DNA of 64,000 nucleotides from Nocardioides currus (lineage in GTDB: Bacteria > Actinomycetota > Actinomycetes > Propionibacteriales > Nocardioidaceae), in the NCBI RefSeq assembly GCF_003057875.1, contig NZ_PYXZ01000002.1, positions 124,254 through 188,253 on the forward strand, written 5' to 3'. Shown here one piece after another: positions 26,418 to 34,704 of the stretch. The notes beneath the pieces are model-generated. The model made no database searches, was not told where the DNA came from, and worked only from the letters and a program-made list of their open reading frames with translations. Position 1 is the first letter of the stretch, and every line of letters begins with the position of its first letter. The position numbers and the translations under genes are program-made.

Positions 26418-27481
26418 CCACTGCTGCCCCAGACACCTCGACCGAGCGCGGCGTCGCCGTCCACCTCCAGGACCTCACGCGGACGTACGGCGCCACGCGG
26501 GCCCTCGACGGCCTCGACCTGTCCATCGAGCCGGGCGAGCTGGTCGCCCTGCTCGGACCGTCGGGCTGCGGCAAGACCACCGCCCTGCGGATCCTGGCCG
26601 GCCTCGACGTCGCCACGTCGGGACAGGTGCTGGTCGGCGGTCGTGACCTGACGCGGGTGCCGGCCAACAAGCGCGACATGGGGATGGTGTTCCAGGCCTA
26701 CAGCCTGTTCCCGCACCTCACCGTCGCCGACAACGTGGCCTTCGGGCTGCGGCTGCGACGCACCTCCACCTCGGCCCGCAGGGCCCGCGCGCTGGAGATG
26801 CTCGAGCTGGTGGGCCTGGGTCAGCACGCGTCGCGCTACGCCGCCGAGCTCTCGGGCGGTCAGCAGCAGCGCGTGGCGCTGGCCCGCGCACTGGCCATCG
26901 AGCCCTCGGTGCTGCTCCTCGACGAGCCGCTCTCGGCGCTCGACGCGAAGGTCCGGGTGCAGCTGCGCGACGAGATCCGCCGCATCCAGCTCGAGGTCGG
27001 CACCACCACCCTCTTCGTCACCCACGACCAGGAGGAGGCGCTCGCCGTCGCCGACCGGGTCGGCGTCATGAACGCCGGCCGGCTCGAGCAGATCGCGCCG
27101 CCCGTCGACCTCTACGAACGCCCCGCGACCCCGTTCGTCGCGGAGTTCGTCGGCCTGCACAACAAGGTTGCGGCGACCGTGTCGGGCGGCACCGCCACCG
27201 TCCTCGGGGCGAGCGTGCCGGTCATCGACGGCTCGATCACCTCGGGGGCAGGCGTCGCGATGGTGCGACCCGAGTCCGTCTCGGTGTCGGCGTCGCCGAC
27301 CGGCACGGCGTCGGTCGTCTCGGTCGGGTTCCTCGGGCCGATCTCGCGGGTGCACGTCCAGACCGAGGCGGGCGACGCGCTGATGGCGCAGCTCCCGTCG
27401 GCGCTGGCGGTCGGGCTGGCGCCCCAGGACCGGGTCGACGTCTCCATCGCCGGGACGCCTGTGCTGGTGGTCGCGGGCTAG
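26414..27481 (+). CDS. ABC transporter ATP-binding protein (PotA/FbpC-like)
   Basis: 355 residues. It has Walker A GPSGCGKT, Q-loop VFQAYSLFPHLTV, signature LSGGQQQR, Walker B VLLLDEPLSALD and the switch His in FVTHDQEEA. The last 100 residues form a TOBE-type regulatory domain (VRPESVSV). This ATPase energises the two permeases. The class is shared by spermidine/putrescine, ferric and sugar importers, so it does not decide the substrate. The stop overlaps the convergent GH13 gene by 4 bp. Confidence 0.93.
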   Translation: MTTAAPDTSTERGVAVHLQDLTRTYGATRALDGLDLSIEPGELVALLGPSGCGKTTALRILAGLDVATSGQVLVGGRDLTRVPANKRDMGMVFQAYSLFPHLTVADNVAFGLRLRRTSTSARRARALEMLELVGLGQHASRYAAELSGGQQQRVALARALAIEPSVLLLDEPLSALDAKVRVQLRDEIRRIQLEVGTTTLFVTHDQEEALAVADRVGVMNAGRLEQIAPPVDLYERPATPFVAEFVGLHNKVAATVSGGTATVLGASVPVIDGSITSGAGVAMVRPESVSVSASPTGTASVVSVGFLGPISRVHVQTEAGDALMAQLPSALAVGLAPQDRVDVSIAGTPVLVVAG

Positions 27482-29292
27482 TCGAGCGACCAGACGTCGA
27501 GGCGCGGACCGTCGCTCGCGCCGACGGTGCCGCCGTCGGTGGCCGGCGCTCCCGGCTCGGTCCCGACGAGGTGCTCGCCGATCGTGAGCGGCAGCTCGAA
27601 CGACGGGCCCGCCGCTCGCCGGGCGACGACCAGCACAGATCCGTCGTCGTGCTCGCGCACGAAGGAGATCGTGTCGTCGTCGACGTACGCCCAGCGCTGG
27701 CTGCCGCGCCGCAGGGTCGCGCGGGACCGGCGGACCCGGGCCAGCTCGGAATAGGTGTCGAGGGTCGCGGTGTCCCAGTCGTCGGCGCCCTGCCACGGCA
27801 TCGGCCGTCGTGAGTCCTCGCCGGTGACGCCCTCGAGGCCGAGCTCGTCGCCGGCGAAGAGCATCGGCACGCCCGGCATCGTGAACTGCAACCCGGCGGC
27901 GACGCGATGCAGCGACGGGTCGCCCCCGACCATCGTCCGGATGCGGGCGGAGTCGTGGGAGCCGAGGATGTTCCAGCTGGTGGTGGTGGCCTGCCAGCCC
28001 AGCGCGCCCTGCCAAGCCCGGAAGGTCCTCACGACCGCGGGTCCCGGCCGGCGCGGCACCTGCAGCGGCCGACCGAAGGGGCGGGCCGTCGTGTCGGGTG
28101 AGCGCAGCCACGACCAGACCGGCCAGGAGAAGCCGGAGTAGTTCATGGTGCCGTGCCACCCGTCGCCGTCCACGTCGCCCGAGGCGTCGTGGTTGTGCTC
28201 GCCGATGACGAGCGGGTCCTCCCGCAGCGCGGCGGCGGTGGAGCGCACGGACCGGGCGACCTCGTGGGCGACGTCCAGCGCGCCGAGGCGGCCGGTCATG
28301 TTGGCGACGTCGATGCGCCAGCCGTCGACGTCGTACGGCGGTCGCAGCCAGCGCCCGACCACCGAGTCCGCGCCCTCGACCATCGCGGCGCGCAGGTCGG
28401 GGTCGCCGTGGTTGACCTTCGGCAGCGTGTCGTGGCCCATCCAATTGGCGTAGGAGCCGTCGTGGTCGAAGTAGTAGTAGGTGCGCGTCGGCGCCTGCGG
28501 ATCGTCCCTCGCGGTGAGGAACCACTCGTGCGTGTCCCCGGTGTGGTTGGTCGTCAGGTCACCGAGGATCCGCCAGCCGCGGGCGTGGATCGCGGTGCTG
28601 AGTCGTTCGTACGCCGCGTCGCCGCCCAGCAGCGGATCGACCTCGTCGAAGGTGGTGGCGTTGTAGCGGTGGTTGCTCTCGCCGGGGAACACCGGCGTCG
28701 TGTAGACGATGTCAGCACCCACCCGCTCGACGTGGTCGAGGTGCTCGGTGATGCCGTCGAGGTCGCCGCCGAAGAGCTGCGCCGGGGTGTGCGGGTCGCC
28801 GGGCTCGAAGACGACGGTGTCGGTCCACTCCGCCGCGACCGCCCAGTCGGGCGTGGTGCGGGCGTCGGCGGCCGCCGAGCGGGCGAAGCGGTCGGGGAAG
28901 ATCTGGTAGACGACCCCGTCGCGCGCCCAGTCGGGGGCCGGGTCGTAGGACGTGAGCTTGAAGTCCGTCGCGTCGGGGGCGTCGACGTCGAGCAGGCCGG
29001 CGCCCGTCAGCCACTGCTGCGTCCCGTCGGTGCGGCCGATCAGGAAGCGGTAGTGGGTCACCGGGTTGTGCACCGGCAGGTCGGCGGCCCACCAGACCGC
29101 GTCGCCGTCGGTCGTGCGTGTGGTGGCGTGGAAGACCGGCTCCGCGTCGTACGTCGTGCGCAGCCAGACCCCGTCGATGGCGTCGCCGACGTGGCTGCGC
29201 ATCCGGACGGTGACCGTGTCGCCGAGGCGCGGCGAGTCGTCGGCGACGTAGCGGGGCGAGCCGTCGTGGTGGGGCTCGTGGAGCAGGGTCAT
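27478..29292 (-). CDS. Glycoside hydrolase family 13 (maltodextrin/neopullulanase-like alpha-glucosidase)
   Basis: 604 residues. An N-terminal carbohydrate-binding beta domain (about 1-115) precedes a GH13 barrel starting GVVYQIFPDRF. The family regions are DLTTNHTG (region I), GWRIDVANM (region II, nucleophile Asp), VIGEHNHDASG (region III, acid/base Glu) and LGSHDSARI (region IV). A C-terminal beta domain ends the protein. There is no signal peptide, so it cleaves maltodextrin or related oligosaccharides in the cytoplasm. It is convergent with the ABC operon and not part of it, so it gives only weak evidence that the importer handles sugar. Confidence 0.92.
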   Translation of the reverse strand: MTLLHEPHHDGSPRYVADDSPRLGDTVTVRMRSHVGDAIDGVWLRTTYDAEPVFHATTRTTDGDAVWWAADLPVHNPVTHYRFLIGRTDGTQQWLTGAGLLDVDAPDATDFKLTSYDPAPDWARDGVVYQIFPDRFARSAAADARTTPDWAVAAEWTDTVVFEPGDPHTPAQLFGGDLDGITEHLDHVERVGADIVYTTPVFPGESNHRYNATTFDEVDPLLGGDAAYERLSTAIHARGWRILGDLTTNHTGDTHEWFLTARDDPQAPTRTYYYFDHDGSYANWMGHDTLPKVNHGDPDLRAAMVEGADSVVGRWLRPPYDVDGWRIDVANMTGRLGALDVAHEVARSVRSTAAALREDPLVIGEHNHDASGDVDGDGWHGTMNYSGFSWPVWSWLRSPDTTARPFGRPLQVPRRPGPAVVRTFRAWQGALGWQATTTSWNILGSHDSARIRTMVGGDPSLHRVAAGLQFTMPGVPMLFAGDELGLEGVTGEDSRRPMPWQGADDWDTATLDTYSELARVRRSRATLRRGSQRWAYVDDDTISFVREHDDGSVLVVARRAAGPSFELPLTIGEHLVGTEPGAPATDGGTVGASDGPRLDVWSLD

Positions 29293-29344
29293 GGCGCCAG
29301 TCTGGCAGCCGCTCCGTCTAGGATTGCGCCGCTGCTTGCAGCAG

Positions 29345-29416
29345 GCCGCGTTAGCTCAGGGGTAGAGCACCAATCTTGTAAATTGGGTTGCGAGAGTTCG
29401 AATCTCTCACGCGGCT
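29345..29416 (+). tRNA. tRNA-Thr (anticodon TGT)
   Basis: A full cloverleaf folds by eye: acceptor GCCGCGT/ACGCGGC, D stem GCTC/GAGC, anticodon stem CCAAT/ATTGG with loop CTTGTAA giving TGT (29377-29379), and T arm GAGAG-TTCGAAT-CTCTC. The 3' CCA is not encoded. Confidence 0.97.
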
Positions 29417-29448
29417 CGATGTCGGTGCGCCGCCCTACGGTCCGTCCC

Positions 29449-29850
29449 ATGACCTGTCTCGGATGCGGCGCTGCGCTCACGAAGCGCCACCAGAAGGTCT
29501 TCTGCAGCAACCGCTGTCAGCGCGCGATGGAGCGTGCGGCCAACGTCGCGCGGTGGCTGGAGACCGGCGAGGGCCATCCCGGCAGCGGCGTCGGTCACTA
29601 CATCCGGGGCCATGTCCTGGGTGAGCAGCACGGTCTCTGCGCGATCTGCGGGTGCCCAGCGGAGTGGAACGGCTCCGAGCTGCGCTTCGTCCTCGACCAC
29701 GTCGACGGCGACTCCACCAACAACGCGCGAGCCAACCTGCGGCTGATCTGCCCCAACTGCGACTCGCAGCTCCCGACCTTCAAGGCCCGCAACCGCGGCA
29801 AGGGCCGAGCCTGGCGTCGGCAGCGCTACGCCGACGGCAAGTCCTACTGA
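29449..29850 (+). CDS. HNH endonuclease with N-terminal zinc finger
   Basis: 133 residues. The N-terminus has CLGCGAALTKRHQKVFCSNRC, a four-cysteine zinc ribbon. The C-terminal HNH domain shows CAICG, LDHVDGDSTNNARANLRLICPNCD: the catalytic His in LDHVDGD, Asn in NNARANLR, and paired CxxC motifs that bind structural zinc. Such small nucleases occur in phages and as free-standing genes. It begins 32 bp after the tRNA-Thr gene. An in-frame ATG at 29419, 3 bp after the tRNA, is the alternative start; neither has a clear ribosome site. No integrase or att repeat is nearby. Confidence 0.85.
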   Translation: MTCLGCGAALTKRHQKVFCSNRCQRAMERAANVARWLETGEGHPGSGVGHYIRGHVLGEQHGLCAICGCPAEWNGSELRFVLDHVDGDSTNNARANLRLICPNCDSQLPTFKARNRGKGRAWRRQRYADGKSY

Positions 29851-29948
29851 CCGCTCCGCAGGTCGCCGTACCGAACGAACGTGCTGCCCCGGTGACCCGT
29901 CCGTGTGGTCGTGGCGTCACCGACTGACACCACGACCACACGCTCGGC

Positions 29949-29954
29949 TACGGT
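29949..29954 (+). promoter_or_regulatory. -10 element of the MTHFR-like gene (leaderless type)
   Basis: TACGGT ends 7 nt before GTG 29962. It supports that start over GTG 29905. Confidence 0.45.
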
Positions 29955-29961
29955 CTGGGCC

Positions 29962-30888
29962 GTGGACCTGCGTCGCAGCATCATCGAGGGCCGGGGCGAG
30001 GTGCTGCTCTTCGCCCTCACGCCGCCGCGGCAGTCGGCTCCGGCGGAGCGGGTCCGGGAGATCGCCGAGGTCACGGCGCAGCGGCTGGAGCCGCTGGGGC
30101 TCGACGGCCTGATCCTCTACGACATCGACGACGAGAGCGATCGCAACGCCGAGGAGCGACCCTTCCCGTTCCTGCCCACGATGGATCCGGTCGACTACCT
30201 GGCCCACCACCTCGAGGACTGGCCGATCCCGGTCGTGGTCTACCGAGCGGTCGGGAAGTACGCCGAGCCCGAGCTCGAGTCGTGGCTGAGGTCGGCGGCG
30301 CCCGACCGGACGCTGTCGGTCTTCGTCGGTGCGTCGTCGGGGACCAAGGAGGTCGCGACGTCCATCCAGCGGGCGCAGGCCCTGCGGGCGGAGGTGCGGC
30401 CCGACCTGCTCTTGGGCGGCGTCGCGATCCCCGAGCGGCACGCGCGCCGGGGCGACGAGCACCTGCGGATGATCGAGAAGCAGGTGGCCGGCTGCTCGTT
30501 CTTCGTGACCCAGGTGGTCTACGACGTCAACGCCGCCAAGGACCTCGTCTCGGACTACCGCTACGAGTGCCTCGCGCGCGGCCTCACGCCCGTCCCGGTC
30601 GTCTTCACGCTCTCGGTGTGCGGGTCGACCAAGACGCTCGAGTTCCTCAGGTGGCTGGGCGTGGACGTCCCCCGCTGGATCGAGAACGACCTGACGCATG
30701 CCGAGGACACTCTCGCGGCGTCCCTCGACCACGCCCTCGGGGTGGCCCGGGAGCTGATGTCCTACTGCCGCCGCCAGGGCCTCCCGTTCGGGATGAACGT
30801 GGAGAGCGTCTCGATCCGGCGCGCCGAGATCGAGGCCTCCGTCGAGCTCGCCCGCCAGCTGCGGGACGAGCTCGACCGGCCGGACTAG
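29962..30888 (+). CDS. Methylenetetrahydrofolate reductase-like protein
   Basis: 308 residues. The MTHFR-type barrel is indicated by LLGGVAIPERHARRGDEHLRM, followed by the FAD/folate block CSFFVTQVVYDVNAAKDLV, and FTLSVCGS and FGMNVESVSI near the end. True MetF has a Gln/Asp/Glu set around FFITQ; here FVTQ keeps the Gln. The opening VLLFALTPPR replaces the usual EFFPP, so this may be a divergent paralogue rather than the housekeeping MetF. The role is probably one-carbon metabolism in the cytoplasm. It is monocistronic and convergent with pdxY (4-bp overlap). Confidence 0.7.
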   Translation: MDLRRSIIEGRGEVLLFALTPPRQSAPAERVREIAEVTAQRLEPLGLDGLILYDIDDESDRNAEERPFPFLPTMDPVDYLAHHLEDWPIPVVVYRAVGKYAEPELESWLRSAAPDRTLSVFVGASSGTKEVATSIQRAQALRAEVRPDLLLGGVAIPERHARRGDEHLRMIEKQVAGCSFFVTQVVYDVNAAKDLVSDYRYECLARGLTPVPVVFTLSVCGSTKTLEFLRWLGVDVPRWIENDLTHAEDTLAASLDHALGVARELMSYCRRQGLPFGMNVESVSIRRAEIEASVELARQLRDELDRPD

Positions 30889-31727
30889 CGCACCTGGCGC
30901 ACCTCGAACTCGCAGGCCGGGTCGGCGATCGCGTCCTGCGCGGCGACCAGCCGCAGCTCGCGCTCGCCCGAGTCGAGGGTCTCCTTCAGCACCGCGAAGA
31001 CCGCCGACGCCGTGCGGGCGAGGGCGTCGGCGGGGGAGCCGGTCTCGTGCAGGTGGGCGGTGAACATGGCGGCGGTGATGTCGCCCGAGCCGTTGGCCTT
31101 CATGGGCAGCCGCGGTGTCTCGACCAGCCAGGCGCCGTCGCGGTTGACGGCGAGCATGCCGATGGAGTCGTCGGTCGGGTCCACCGAGGTCACCAGCACG
31201 GTCGAGGGACCCATCGCCATGGCGAGGTCGGCCGAGGCCAGCGTCTCCTCCAGCGAGGTCGGCGAGGTGTCGGTCAGGAAGCCGAGCTCGAACTGGTTGG
31301 GCGTGATGATGTCCGCCTTCGGCACGACCTGCTCGCGGATGACCGGCGGGATCGCCGGGTCGACGAAGCAGCCGGAGGTCGCGTTGCCCATGACCGGGTC
31401 GCAGGTGTAGGTCGCCGCGGGGTTGGCCTCCTTGACCTGGGCCACGGCGTCGAGGATGACCGCGGCGATGCCGGCCCCACCCTGGTAGCCCGAGAGCACC
31501 GCGTCGCACGAGCCGAGCACGCCGCGCTCGGCGATGCCCGTCACGACCGCCGCGACGTCGTCGGGGGCGAGGAGCGGGCCGCGCCACGCGCCGTACCCCG
31601 TGTGGTTGGAGAAGTGCACGGTGAACACCGGCCAGACCTCGTGGCCGAGGCGCTGGAGGGGGAAGACGGCGGCGGAGTTGCCGACGTGGCCGTAGGCGAC
31701 CGAGGACTGGATCGAGAGGATGCGCAC
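30885..31727 (-). CDS. pdxY: Pyridoxal kinase PdxY
   Basis: 280 residues, full length for PdxY (ribokinase-like fold). LSIQSSVAYGHVGNSAA opens the protein, VLSGYQGG and TYTCDPVMGN form the substrate and nucleotide contacts, and MKANGSGDITAAMF carries the catalytic GxGD Asp. It phosphorylates pyridoxal to PLP as salvage. GTG 31727 has TAGCCT 6 nt upstream on the minus strand. Confidence 0.93.
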   Translation of the reverse strand: MRILSIQSSVAYGHVGNSAAVFPLQRLGHEVWPVFTVHFSNHTGYGAWRGPLLAPDDVAAVVTGIAERGVLGSCDAVLSGYQGGAGIAAVILDAVAQVKEANPAATYTCDPVMGNATSGCFVDPAIPPVIREQVVPKADIITPNQFELGFLTDTSPTSLEETLASADLAMAMGPSTVLVTSVDPTDDSIGMLAVNRDGAWLVETPRLPMKANGSGDITAAMFTAHLHETGSPADALARTASAVFAVLKETLDSGERELRLVAAQDAIADPACEFEVRQVR

Positions 31728-31733
31728 CCGATC

Positions 31734-31739
31734 AGGCTA
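31734..31739 (-). promoter_or_regulatory. -10 element of pdxY (leaderless type)
   Basis: TAGCCT on the minus strand ends 6 nt before GTG 31727. Confidence 0.45.
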
Positions 31740-31749
31740 GTCCCGTGGC

Positions 31750-32523
31750 TCAGGCGACCTGCAGGCTCCGCTTGGACAGTCCCATCCAGAACCCGTCGAT
31801 GACCTGCTCGCCGGGCTCGTCGGGCGTCGTCGCGGCACCGAGCGTCACGAACAGCGGCGTGTAGTGCTCCACCGTCGGGTGGGCGTAGGGCATGCCGGGC
31901 GCCTGGGAGGTGTACGCCGCCAGCGCGTCGACGTCGCCGCGCGCGAGCGCCTCGCCGGCCCAGGCGTCGAAGTCCTTCGACCAGCCGGGAGCCTTCGCGT
32001 CGATGCTGAAGTCCTTGAGGAACGGCAGGCCGTGGGTGAGGAAGCCCGAGCCGATGATCAGCACGCCCTCGTCGCGCAGGGGCCTGAGCCGCTCGCCGAG
32101 CTTCATCAGCCGGACCGGGTCCTGCGTGGGCAGCGACATCTGCAGCACCGGGACGTCGGCCTTCGGGTACATGATCTTCAGCGGCACCCAGGCGCCGTGG
32201 TCGAGGCCGCGGCTGGCGTGCTGGTGGACCGGCTCGTCCTTCGGCATCATCGCGGCCACCCGCTGGGCGAGCGCCGTGGCGTCGGGGGTCTCGTACGTCA
32301 TCTGGTAGTAGCGCGGCGCGAACCCGCCGAAGTCGTAGACCAGCGGCGCGTGGCTGGCGGTCAGGCTGACCGGCGCCGACTCCCAGTGCGCGCTGACGAT
32401 CAGGATCGCCTTCGGCCGGGGGAGGTCGCGCGCCCAGGCCGCCAGCTGGCCCGACCACACCGGGTCGTCGAGCAGCGGCGGGGCTCCGTGGCCGATGTAC
32501 AGGGCAGGCATGCGGTCGTTCAT
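31750..32523 (-). CDS. LigB-type extradiol dioxygenase (DODA/YgiD family)
   Basis: 257 residues. Class III extradiol dioxygenase fold: YIGHGAP supplies the first metal His, VSAHWES the second, and DHGAWVPL is the family block with the catalytic His. It uses Fe(II) or Zn to open catechols. Named relatives act on L-DOPA, and the E. coli YgiD type does so, but the natural substrate is uncertain. An ATG at 32523 sits right at the predicted transcription start of a repressor-type promoter, so expression is probably induced by a small molecule. It is not linked to other aromatic catabolism genes here. Confidence 0.88.
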   Translation of the reverse strand: MNDRMPALYIGHGAPPLLDDPVWSGQLAAWARDLPRPKAILIVSAHWESAPVSLTASHAPLVYDFGGFAPRYYQMTYETPDATALAQRVAAMMPKDEPVHQHASRGLDHGAWVPLKIMYPKADVPVLQMSLPTQDPVRLMKLGERLRPLRDEGVLIIGSGFLTHGLPFLKDFSIDAKAPGWSKDFDAWAGEALARGDVDALAAYTSQAPGMPYAHPTVEHYTPLFVTLGAATTPDEPGEQVIDGFWMGLSKRSLQVA

Positions 32524-32530
32524 GCGCCTC

Positions 32531-32559
32531 ACCTTAGTTGAAGGTACAACTAAATTCAA
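32531..32559 (-). promoter_or_regulatory. Promoter with embedded operator for the LigB-type dioxygenase
   Basis: On the minus strand, -35 TTGAAT (32559-32554) and -10 TAAGGT (32536-32531) are 17 bp apart. TTAGTTG and CAACTAA (32534-32540, 32547-32553) form a perfect 7-bp inverted repeat with a 6-nt gap that fills the spacer and touches the -10. This is repressor-operator geometry. The -10 ends 7 nt before the ATG, so the mRNA is leaderless. Confidence 0.75.
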
Positions 32560-32569
32560 GCTATCCGAG

Positions 32570-33262
32570 TCAGGCCGGCGGCAGCGACCAGTCGACCGGA
32601 GCCGCGCCCTGCTCCTCGAGGAGCGCGTTCACCCGGGAGAAGGGCTTCGACCCGAAGAAGCCGCGCTGGGCGGACAGCGGCGAGGGGTGGGCCGACTCGA
32701 CGGCCGGGATCGGGGCCAGCTTCGGCGCCAGCGACTTCGCGTTGGAGCCCCACAGGATCGCGGCGCACGGCCCGCCGCGGGCGGCCAGCGCGGTGATCGC
32801 CCGCTCGGTGACCGCCTCCCAGCCCTTGCCCTGGTGGCTGTTGGAGTCGCCGGGGCGGACGGTGAGGCAGCGGTTGAGGAGCATGACGCCGCGGTCGGCC
32901 CACGCAGACAGGTCCCCGTGCTCCGGCGGCTCGATGCCCAGGTCGTCGCGCAGCTCCGCATAGATGTTGCGCAGGCTCGGCGGTAGTGGCCGGACGTGCT
33001 TCTCGACGGCGAAGCTCAGTCCGATCGGGTGACTGGGGTTGGGGTAGGGGTCCTGCCCCAGGATCAGCACGCGTACGTCGCCCAGTGGCCGCTCGAACGC
33101 GCGGAAGACCCGGTCGCCCGCGGGCTGGTAGTCGCGACCCGCCGCGAGCTCGGACCGCAGGAACTGGCCCATCGCCGCGATGCGCTCGTCCACCGGCGCG
33201 AGCGCCTCCGCCCAGTCGGGAGCCATCAGGCCCTTGTCGACCAGGCCGGCGAGCGCGCTCAC
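32570..33262 (-). CDS. ung: Uracil-DNA glycosylase (family 1)
   Basis: 230 residues. It has [16 protein letters not shown] with the water-activating Asp71, the uracil-binding ILWGSNAKS, and the minor-groove loop [17 protein letters not shown]. All motifs of family 1 Ung are present. It removes uracil from DNA to start base excision repair. GTG 33262 overlaps the stop of the PLP enzyme gene in GTGA, so it is translated from the same mRNA as two functionally unrelated upstream genes. Confidence 0.96.
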   Translation of the reverse strand: MSALAGLVDKGLMAPDWAEALAPVDERIAAMGQFLRSELAAGRDYQPAGDRVFRAFERPLGDVRVLILGQDPYPNPSHPIGLSFAVEKHVRPLPPSLRNIYAELRDDLGIEPPEHGDLSAWADRGVMLLNRCLTVRPGDSNSHQGKGWEAVTERAITALAARGGPCAAILWGSNAKSLAPKLAPIPAVESAHPSPLSAQRGFFGSKPFSRVNALLEEQGAAPVDWSLPPA

Positions 33263-34704
33263 GCCGGGACCTCCGTCGCCGGTCGCACCGGTCGAGAGAG
33301 CCGGTCGAGGAACGCGACCAGCAGCGCCTCGCGCATCGGCGGCGACGCGACGTCGAGCATCGCGTTGACCGGCGCCATCCGCGTCGGCAGGTCCAGCGAC
33401 CCGTCCGCTCCGGCGCCGACCAGCCCGGACGCGGCCAGCAGGCCGTCGAAGTCGTCGTCGCCGAGCGCCGCCGGGTCCAGGGCCTCGATGAACGACACCA
33501 CGCCCTCGTCGACGCTCACGGGCCCCGCGGCCCGGGCCGCCGCCACGGAGTCGGCGAGGGCCGTCGCGAAGTCGGGCAGGTGGCGCAGCGTCGCGGCGCT
33601 CACCGACAGGTGGACGGAGGCCGGCTGGTCGGCGTACGCCAGCTGCGGCTGGACGTACCACCCGCGCGAGACGAGCTCGTCGGTCAGCGTGAAGGGGTCG
33701 CACGAGCCGTCGGTCGTCAGTGCGACCAGCGTGGAGTCCGGCGGCACCACGAGCCGCAGCGCGGGCGTCGCCGACACGAGCTCGACGATCCGGTCGACCG
33801 CCTCGAACACCTCGCCGGCCAGTCGCAGGTAGCCCGCGTCCCCGATCGCGCTCACCACCGCCCAGGTGCCGGCGATCGGGCCACCCGACCGCGTCGACTG
33901 CATCGTCTGGTTGAGCATCGTGTAGCCGGGCCAGTCGGCGGAGGCGAAGAGCTGCGGGTGGCGCAGCGCGGACGAGCGGTGCAGCAGCAGCGACGTGCCC
34001 TTGGGGGCGTAGGCGTACTTGTGGGTGTCGACGGAGATCGACGTGACGCCCTCCACTGCGAACGTCCACGCCGGCACGTCGCGGCCCAGCCGGGCGGCGT
34101 ACGGCAGCACCCACCCGCCGATGCAGGCGTCGACGTGGCAGCGGATGCCTGCTTCCGCGGCGGCCGCCGCGACCTCGGTGACCGGGTCGACCACGCCGTG
34201 CGCGTAGGACGGCGCGCTCGCCACGACCAGCACGGTGGTGTCGTCGATCGCCGCGGCCATCGCGGCGGCGTCGGCGCGGAAATCGGGTCCGACCGGCACC
34301 ACGACCGCGCGCACCCCGAAGTAGTGCGCCGCCTTGTGGAACGCCGCGTGGGCGGTCGACGGGATCACCATGCTCGGCTCGCGCACGTCGGGGCGGGCGT
34401 CGCGCGCGCCCTGTACGGCGAGGAGCACCGACTCGGTGCCGCCGGACGTCACCGTGCCGACCGCGCCGTCCGGCGCGTCGAGCAGCGAGCACGCGAAGCC
34501 GACGAGCTCGTTCTCCATCGTGAGCAGCGACGGGAACGCCGTGGGGTCGAGCGCGTTCGACCCGGCGTAGGCCGCGACGGCCTCGCGCCCGATCCGGTCG
34601 ACCTCGGCGTCGCCGCCGTCGTAGACGTAGGCCAGCGTGCGGCCGCCGTGGACGGGGAGGTCGCCGGCCTGGAGCTCCTGCAGCCGTGCGAGGGGGTCGG
34701 TCAT
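33259..34704 (-). CDS. PLP-dependent decarboxylase/lyase (group II; sphingosine-1-phosphate lyase or glutamate decarboxylase-like)
   Basis: 481 residues. It has [13 protein letters not shown] (phosphate and PLP-ring contact), [13 protein letters not shown] (PLP Asp) and [13 protein letters not shown] with the Schiff-base Lys229. [16 protein letters not shown] near residue 45 resembles the sphingosine-1-phosphate lyase group more than GadB. The substrate could be an amino acid or a phosphorylated amino alcohol. It sits between an MFS/GPH transporter (4-bp overlap upstream) and ung (4-bp overlap downstream), so transporter and enzyme may handle the same compound. Confidence 0.85.
   Translation of the reverse strand: MTDPLARLQELQAGDLPVHGGRTLAYVYDGGDAEVDRIGREAVAAYAGSNALDPTAFPSLLTMENELVGFACSLLDAPDGAVGTVTSGGTESVLLAVQGARDARPDVREPSMVIPSTAHAAFHKAAHYFGVRAVVVPVGPDFRADAAAMAAAIDDTTVLVVASAPSYAHGVVDPVTEVAAAAAEAGIRCHVDACIGGWVLPYAARLGRDVPAWTFAVEGVTSISVDTHKYAYAPKGTSLLLHRSSALRHPQLFASADWPGYTMLNQTMQSTRSGGPIAGTWAVVSAIGDAGYLRLAGEVFEAVDRIVELVSATPALRLVVPPDSTLVALTTDGSCDPFTLTDELVSRGWYVQPQLAYADQPASVHLSVSAATLRHLPDFATALADSVAAARAAGPVSVDEGVVSFIEALDPAALGDDDFDGLLAASGLVGAGADGSLDLPTRMAPVNAMLDVASPPMREALLVAFLDRLSRPVRPATEVPA

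Noticed and set aside
27478..29292. GH13 enzyme as part of the ABC operon
   Set aside because: It is on the opposite strand and convergent, with only a 4-bp 3' overlap.
29417..29900. Attachment-site duplicate of the tRNA-Thr 3' end
   Set aside because: TTCGAATCTCTCACGCGGC does not recur in the DNA just downstream, so no att pair can be claimed.
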